From: Patulibacter sp050252545
GTDB taxonomy: Bacteria > Actinomycetota > Thermoleophilia > Solirubrobacterales > Solirubrobacteraceae
NCBI GenBank assembly: GCA_050252545.1
Contig: JBFWKS010000171.1
Location: 1 to 8,829, forward strand
Length of the DNA: 8,829 nucleotides
Reading direction: 5' to 3'
In this document: positions 5,088 through 8,829 of the stretch, piece after piece
Position numbering within the stretch: the first letter of the stretch is position 1
Layout of the letters: the number at the start of each line of letters is the position of its first letter
Position numbers and translations under genes: made by a program
Notes under the pieces: model-generated
Database searches by the model: none
The model's input: the letters and a program-made list of their open reading frames with translations, nothing else
What the model was told of the DNA's origin: nothing

Positions 5088-6557
5088 TCAGTCCCGGGGG
5101 TCGGGGATCGCGACGTAGCGCGTCTCCAGGTACTCCTCGATGCCCTCCGGCCCGCCCTCGCGACCGAAGCCCGAGTCCTTGATCCCCCCGAACGGCGCGG
5201 CGGGGTTGGACACCAGGCCGGTGTTCATGCCGACCATGCCCGCCTCGAGTCGGCGCGACACCCGCAGGAGCCGGGCGGCGTCCCGCGTGTAGGCGTAGGC
5301 CACCAGGCCGTACTCGGTGTCGTTGGCCTTGGCGATGCCGTCCTCCTCGTCGGTGAAGGTCACCACCGGCGCTACCGGGCCGAAGACCTCCTCGCGGAGG
5401 ATCTGCGCGTCCGCCGGAACGTCGGTCAACACGGTCGCCGGGTAGTAGCGGCCGTTCGCCCTGTCGTTGCCGCCGGCCGCCACCGTGGCGCCCTTGTCGA
5501 CCGCGTCGGCGACGAGCTCGCGGACCTTCGCCACCGCCTTGTCGTCGACCATCGGCCCGAGCGTCGTGTCGGGGTCGGTGCCGCGGCCCAGGACGAGGCC
5601 GTCGGCGATCGCGACGAGCCCGCGGGTGAACTCCTCGGCCACCGCCTCGTGCACGAGGATCCGGTTGGCCGACGTGCACGCCTGCCCACCGTTGCGGAAC
5701 TTCGCGACCGTCACGCCCGCGAGCGCCTCGTCGAGGTCGGCGTCGTCGAACACGACGAACGGCGCGTTGCCGCCGAGCTCCATCGACATCCGCAGCAGCC
5801 GACGTCCGCCCTGCTCCGCCAGCGACCGGCCGACCGGCGTCGACCCGGTGAACGACAGCTTGGCGGTCCGCGGGTGCTCGATCAGCGCGCTGGTGACGTG
5901 CCGCGAGTCGGTCGTGGTGACGATCGACACGGCCTTCGCCGGGAGTCCGGCCTCGATCAGTATCCCTGCCAGCGCGAGCATCGTCAGCGGCGTCTGCTGC
6001 GGCGGCTTGACGACGACCGAGCACCCCGCGGCGAGCGCCGGCGCGATCTTGCGGGTCCCCATCGCCAGCGGGAAGTTCCACGGCGTGACGAACAGGCACG
6101 GTCCGACCGGATCCTGCTGGGTGAGGATCCGCCCGCCCGTGCTCTCGTGAAAGGCGTGGCGGCCGTCGATCCGCGGGGCCCGCTCGGCGTACTCGCGCAG
6201 GAATCCGGCGGCGTAGGCGATCTCGCCGCGGGAGTCCGGCAGCGCCTTGCCCATCTCCAGCGACATGAGCATCGCGATCTCGTCGGTCCGTTCGACGACG
6301 AGCTCGTAGGCGCGGGCGAGCACCGTCGCCCGTTCGCGCGGCGGCGTCGCCCGCCACTCGAGGAAGCCCTCCCACGCGCCCTCCATCGTCGCGTCCACCG
6401 CGTCGGGCGTCAGGTCCGGCAACTCGGCGATCGTGCGGTCATCGGCCTTGTCGGTCACCGCGAACGTCGCGGTGGCCCCGACGTCGGACCACTCCCCGGC
6501 GATCAGGCTTCGGGGCGGGACGCGCAGCGGCAGCTCGACGGGGGTGCGGTCGGACAT
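5088..6557 (-). CDS. gabD: Succinate-semialdehyde dehydrogenase-type aldehyde dehydrogenase
   Basis: The 489-residue length is normal for the ALDH superfamily. These cytoplasmic enzymes oxidise aldehydes with NAD(P)+; the expected reaction here is succinate semialdehyde to succinate. Catalytic residues visible are N161 (PWNFP), K184 (VVVKPP), E260 (MELGGNAP) and nucleophile C294 (NGGQACTSANR), with FTGSTPVG (236-243), EEVFGP and PFGGIKDSGFGREGG near the C-terminus. The segment MNTGLVSNPAAPFGG closely follows the E. coli GabD pattern, supporting SSDH over other ALDHs. Q187 replaces the Glu that in NAD-preferring ALDHs contacts the adenosine ribose, so NADP+ use is possible. The start is the ATG at 6557, with GAGG (6564-6567) at a 6-nt gap; the frame extends upstream only as a shadow of the next gene. 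It follows the transhydrogenase gene in the same direction after 83 bp, so co-transcription is likely. Confidence 0.85.
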   Translation of the reverse strand: MSDRTPVELPLRVPPRSLIAGEWSDVGATATFAVTDKADDRTIAELPDLTPDAVDATMEGAWEGFLEWRATPPRERATVLARAYELVVERTDEIAMLMSLEMGKALPDSRGEIAYAAGFLREYAERAPRIDGRHAFHESTGGRILTQQDPVGPCLFVTPWNFPLAMGTRKIAPALAAGCSVVVKPPQQTPLTMLALAGILIEAGLPAKAVSIVTTTDSRHVTSALIEHPRTAKLSFTGSTPVGRSLAEQGGRRLLRMSMELGGNAPFVVFDDADLDEALAGVTVAKFRNGGQACTSANRILVHEAVAEEFTRGLVAIADGLVLGRGTDPDTTLGPMVDDKAVAKVRELVADAVDKGATVAAGGNDRANGRYYPATVLTDVPADAQILREEVFGPVAPVVTFTDEEDGIAKANDTEYGLVAYAYTRDAARLLRVSRRLEAGMVGMNTGLVSNPAAPFGGIKDSGFGREGGPEGIEEYLETRYVAIPDPRD

Positions 6558-6640
6558 CGGAGACCTCGCGGTTTCGCGGACGGGATGGCGTGCCGACGAA
6601 CGCCGACGACGCCTTCGCCCATTCCACCATGCCGCCGCGA

Positions 6641-8005
6641 TCAGAGCGACGCGCGAAGGATCGCCGCCAGGTCGTCGGCGTCGGGGACCTTCGGGGCGAC
6701 GTCGAGCAGGCGCTGCTGCCGGAGCGCTCCGGCGACGAGGTCCGGGATGTCGTCGGCCCCGTAGCCGAGCGCGCCGATCCCGGCCGGTGCGCCCACGTCG
6801 GCCATGAGCGCCGCGAGGACTTCGGGCAGCAGGTCGCGGCCCGGCACCCGCCCGGCGCCGGCGAGCTCGTCGACGCGCAGGCCGAGGAGCAGCGCGGCCG
6901 CGTGGTCGTGCCGTTCGGGGTCGGCGTCGTAGGTGAACCGGAAGGCCGCCGGGGCGGTCACGATCACCGAGTGGCCGTGCGGCACGAACGGGTGATCGTC
7001 GGGGTAGCCGGCCGGACGGTGGTCGGGACGCAGACCCGCGATCGGGTAGGCGCAGGCGTGCGGGATGTGGACGCCCGCCGACCCGAACCCGACCCCGGCC
7101 ATCGTCGCGGCGAGCATCATCGCCCCGCGCGCCTCGACGTCGTCCGCGTCGGCGACCGCGCGACGGAGGAACCGGCCGCCGAGCTCCAGCGCCCGGGCCG
7201 ACCACACGTCGGCGATCGGGTTGGACCCCTGGTACGGCGGTCGGTCGCCGGGGGTCGCCGGTCGCGGGCGCGCGTCGAACCGACGCGCCAGGAAGCTCTC
7301 CGCCGCGTGACACACGACATCGAGCCCGGTCGCCGACACGACCGCGCCGGGGAGCGTGCGGGTCAGCTCCGGGTCGACGATCGCCTGGCTCGGCCGCAGG
7401 TACCGATGCGAGATGCCGCTCTTGACGTGCAGATCGGGCAGGTCCAGCACGGCGACCGTCGTGGCCTCCGACCCGCTGCCCGACGTCGTCGGGATCGCGA
7501 GGTGCGGACGCAGCGGCCCGGTCGGCCTGCGCCCCTCCCCGACCGGCGCGTTGACGTAGGCGAGGATCTCCCGCTCGTTGGCGTCGAGGACGCCGCGCCG
7601 GTCACCCGTCAGGGCCGGCCGGACCGCAGGCGCGCCGGCGCGAAGTCCCTCCGACAGCAGCAGGTCGGCCACCTTGGCGGTGTCGATCGACGAGCCGCCG
7701 CCGACCGACACGAACCCGTCCACGCCGGCGTCGCGCGCCACGTCGACCGCGGCGGCGAGCGAGCCGATCGTCGGCTCCACCCGTGCCCCGTCGAACCGCA
7801 CCACCGCGATCCCCTCGGCCTCGATCGCCCGCTGCACCCGGTCGGGAACGCCGAGCGCGGCGACCTGCGGGTCGGTGACGAGCAACGCCCGCCGAACGCC
7901 CAGGCGGGCGAGCTCCCACCCCGCGTCGTCGACGGCACCGGCACCGGTCTTGACCGGCGTGGCCTCCATCGTGAAGACGGTCTCCCGCGGGGCGTCGTGC
8001 GACAT
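6641..8005 (-). CDS. Hydroxyacid-oxoacid transhydrogenase (iron-containing ADH superfamily)
   Basis: Family members (human ADHFE1, EC 1.1.99.24) convert 4-hydroxybutyrate plus 2-oxoglutarate to succinate semialdehyde plus D-2-hydroxyglutarate without free cofactor exchange. The 454-residue protein has the N-terminal ETVFTMEATPVK block, the nucleotide-binding GGGSSIDTAK (102-111), IPTTSGSGSEATT (171-183), and the long block from VKSGISHRYLRP through HACAYPIAG and PHGHSVIVTAP that distinguishes this branch from ordinary group III alcohol dehydrogenases. Predicted metal ligands are D229, H233, H316 and H343. Residues about 118-145 look longer than in the homologues I recall, by about 20. The start is ATG 8005, preceded by GAGAGGA (8013-8019) with a 7-nt gap; the longer frame upstream is low-complexity and unsupported. 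The downstream SSDH would consume its product, which strengthens both calls. Alternative: another Fe-ADH with different substrate. Confidence 0.87.
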   Translation of the reverse strand: MSHDAPRETVFTMEATPVKTGAGAVDDAGWELARLGVRRALLVTDPQVAALGVPDRVQRAIEAEGIAVVRFDGARVEPTIGSLAAAVDVARDAGVDGFVSVGGGSSIDTAKVADLLLSEGLRAGAPAVRPALTGDRRGVLDANEREILAYVNAPVGEGRRPTGPLRPHLAIPTTSGSGSEATTVAVLDLPDLHVKSGISHRYLRPSQAIVDPELTRTLPGAVVSATGLDVVCHAAESFLARRFDARPRPATPGDRPPYQGSNPIADVWSARALELGGRFLRRAVADADDVEARGAMMLAATMAGVGFGSAGVHIPHACAYPIAGLRPDHRPAGYPDDHPFVPHGHSVIVTAPAAFRFTYDADPERHDHAAALLLGLRVDELAGAGRVPGRDLLPEVLAALMADVGAPAGIGALGYGADDIPDLVAGALRQQRLLDVAPKVPDADDLAAILRASL

Positions 8006-8012
8006 GGACGCA

Positions 8013-8019
8013 TCCTCTC
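8013..8019 (-). promoter_or_regulatory. Strong ribosome-binding site fixing the transhydrogenase start
   Basis: The minus strand reads GAGAGGA, ending 7 nt before the ATG at 8005. It is the best Shine-Dalgarno in the window and rules in favour of that start over the in-frame upstream starts near 8170. Confidence 0.75.
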
Positions 8020-8070
8020 GCGTCGGCGGACGTGCGCGAGATCGCGGCGGCTGGCCCCCGCCTTCCGGGA

Positions 8071-8098
8071 CGGTCCGGGCGACGCTCGCGCCGGACCG
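8071..8098. promoter_or_regulatory. Inverted repeat in divergent region, candidate operator or hairpin
   Basis: CGGTCCGG (8071-8078) and CCGGACCG (8091-8098) are perfect 8-bp arms; inside them GCGA (8079-8082) pairs with TCGC (8086-8089). It sits between the divergent transhydrogenase and acyl-CoA synthetase genes. It could be an operator for one or both, or a hairpin in the transhydrogenase leader. Nothing else is recognisable in 8006-8149. Confidence 0.4.
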
Positions 8099-8149
8099 GT
8101 CGCCGGCCGTCGCGGCACGGCGTCCGGTCGCGGCTCGGTGGCCCCGCGC

Positions 8150-8155
8150 TAGCGT
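8150..8155 (+). promoter_or_regulatory. Candidate -10 box, leaderless start of the synthetase transcript
   Basis: TAGCGT (TAnnnT) ends exactly 7 nt before the ATG at 8163, the same spacing as at the HD and P450 genes. No consensus -35 is visible. The transcript would start on the leader ORF, not on the synthetase itself. Confidence 0.45.
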
Positions 8156-8162
8156 TGACGGC

Positions 8163-8234
8163 ATGGGCAATCGTCACGCGAGCGACCCACCGTCCGCTGC
8201 GACCCGCCCCGGAACGCGACGCGCAGCGCGATGA
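8163..8234 (+). CDS. Possible 23-codon leader ORF upstream of the acyl-CoA synthetase
   Basis: An ATG at 8163 opens a 23-codon frame, Arg/Ala/Pro-rich (ending RRAAR), that stops with the TGA at 8232-8234. This TGA overlaps the synthetase ATG as ATGA. A TAGCGT box 7 nt before 8163 would make the ORF the first thing translated on a leaderless mRNA, and the synthetase has no Shine-Dalgarno in the normal window, so translation by re-initiation is plausible. The peptide resembles nothing I know and may matter only for coupling. It could also be chance: the ORF is short, and its frame is open well upstream as a shadow. Confidence 0.35.
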   Translation: MGNRHASDPPSAATRPGTRRAAR

Positions 8235-8829
8235 ACTTCGCCCGCGACACCGTCGACGCCGCGGACCCGACGGCGACCGCGCTCGTCGAGCTCCGACGCG
8301 ACGGCGAACGGCGGACGTGGACGTTCGGCGAGGTCTCCGACGGGGCGGCCCGGCTCGCCGGCGTTCTGCGGGCCCGCGGCGTGCGCCGCGGCGACGTCGT
8401 GATGACGCTGATCGGCAACCGTGCCGAGTGGGTGCTGACGATGGTCGCCTGCTTCAGGATCGGGGCGGTCGTCCTCCCGTGCACGGAGCAGCTGCGACCC
8501 GGCGACCTGCGCGCCCGGATCGACGTGGTCCACCCGGGGGTCATCGTCGCCGACGTCCGCAACCGCGACGTGCTGCAGGAGGCGCTCAACGCAGGGGGCG
8601 CACCGGAGGTGCTCTGGATCCCCGACCCGGCGCTGCTGGACGCCGACCCGGCTCCCGCGGTCGACCTGGCCCCGACCGACGGCTGCCTGATCACCTTCAC
8701 GAGCGGCACGTCGGGCACCGCGAAGCCCGTGCTGCACGGTCAGCGGTACCTCCCCGGGCAGGCGTTGCAGGCCGAGCACTGGCTCGCCGGCGGGCCGGGC
8801 GACCTCGTCTGGTGCACGGCCGCCAGCGG
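8231..8829 (+). CDS. Acyl-CoA synthetase (AMP-forming), 3' end off window
   Basis: The frame is open from ATG 8231 to the right edge (199 codons plus 2 bases), covering only the N-terminal part of an ANL-superfamily adenylating enzyme, which activates a carboxylic acid with ATP and then joins it to CoA. Seen are NFARD at the start, RTWTFGEVSDGAARLAGVLRARGV-type early helices, and the P-loop motif TFTSGTSGTAKP (155-166). The NFARD start and the LVWCTAASG at the edge resemble medium-chain or aryl/short-chain acyl-CoA synthetases of the AcsM kind more than long-chain FadD; the specificity region is outside the window. ATG 8231 is the only possible start: upstream the frame meets a TGA at 8156-8158 with no other start codon. 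There is no good ribosome-binding site, and the ATG overlaps the stop of a short leader ORF. It diverges from the transhydrogenase gene. Confidence 0.88.
   Translation, partial: MNFARDTVDAADPTATALVELRRDGERRTWTFGEVSDGAARLAGVLRARGVRRGDVVMTLIGNRAEWVLTMVACFRIGAVVLPCTEQLRPGDLRARIDVVHPGVIVADVRNRDVLQEALNAGGAPEVLWIPDPALLDADPAPAVDLAPTDGCLITFTSGTSGTAKPVLHGQRYLPGQALQAEHWLAGGPGDLVWCTAAS

Noticed and set aside
3890..5182. 430-codon plus-strand frame opposite the P450 gene
   Set aside because: Shadow of the P450 coding strand, running through its promoter; no domain signature.
4767..6764. 665-codon plus-strand frame opposite the ALDH gene
   Set aside because: Low-complexity Arg/His-rich product antisense to an unmistakable aldehyde dehydrogenase.
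6590..8152. 520-codon plus-strand frame opposite the transhydrogenase gene
   Set aside because: It is an antisense shadow caused by high GC: the product is Arg/Gly/Asp-rich with no recognisable domain, while the minus strand encodes a clear family protein.
8155..8160. TTGACG as a -35 box for the synthetase
   Set aside because: Nothing resembling a -10 lies 16-18 nt downstream; the overlapping TAGCGT fits better as a -10 for the ATG at 8163.
8006..8170. Extended start of the transhydrogenase near 8170
   Set aside because: The added residues are low complexity, and GAGAGGA lies 7 nt before the ATG at 8005, where family homology begins.

Overview
The window reads as a chromosomal stretch of a very GC-rich actinobacterium (about 73-75% GC by eye, strong G/C preference at third codon positions, TAnnnT-type -10 boxes placed directly before start codons). 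The secreted CAP protein with an Arg-rich beta-type C-terminal domain, and the very GC-rich alanine/arginine-rich style, suggest the Thermoleophilia/Solirubrobacterales (Patulibacter or Conexibacter-like), but that placement is inference.

Layout, left to right. (1) 1-1043 (+): 3' part of a secreted CAP/SCP-domain protein whose start lies off the left edge. (2) 1049-1831 (-): an enoyl-CoA hydratase/isomerase-family (crotonase) protein, tail-to-tail with the CAP gene across only 5 bp. (3) 1832-1933: divergent promoter region with an 8-bp-arm inverted repeat over a candidate -10. (4) 1934-2629 (+): an HD-domain phosphohydrolase-like protein carrying a long low-complexity insertion. (5) 2630-2837: non-coding, with a G-run tract and two near-identical 57-bp copies of a long hairpin (71-bp period) between convergent genes. 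(6) 2838-4930 (-): a cytochrome P450 gene followed by an overlapping TetR-family regulator gene, with a TetR-type palindrome inside the P450 promoter. (7) 5088-8005 (-): a hydroxyacid-oxoacid transhydrogenase (iron-dependent alcohol dehydrogenase superfamily) followed after 83 bp by a succinate-semialdehyde dehydrogenase-type ALDH. (8) 8006-8162: divergent intergenic region with another inverted repeat. (9) 8163-8234 and 8231-8829 (+): a possible 23-codon leader ORF overlapping by ATGA the start of an acyl-CoA synthetase that runs off the right edge.

The clearest functional link is the transhydrogenase plus ALDH pair. The first converts 4-hydroxybutyrate and 2-oxoglutarate to succinate semialdehyde and D-2-hydroxyglutarate; the second oxidises succinate semialdehyde to succinate, feeding the TCA cycle. 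The P450/TetR pair looks like an autoregulated, substrate-induced oxidation module. The divergent acyl-CoA synthetase and the crotonase give the region a general acyl/hydroxyacid catabolism flavour, but a single pathway joining them is not shown by the sequence.

I see no mobile element, CRISPR array, RNA gene, toxin-antitoxin or defence locus. The most unusual signals are regulatory and structural: the tandem hairpin duplication, the P450 operator, the TAnnnT-N7-ATG leaderless arrangement recurring at three starts, and the leader-ORF coupling.
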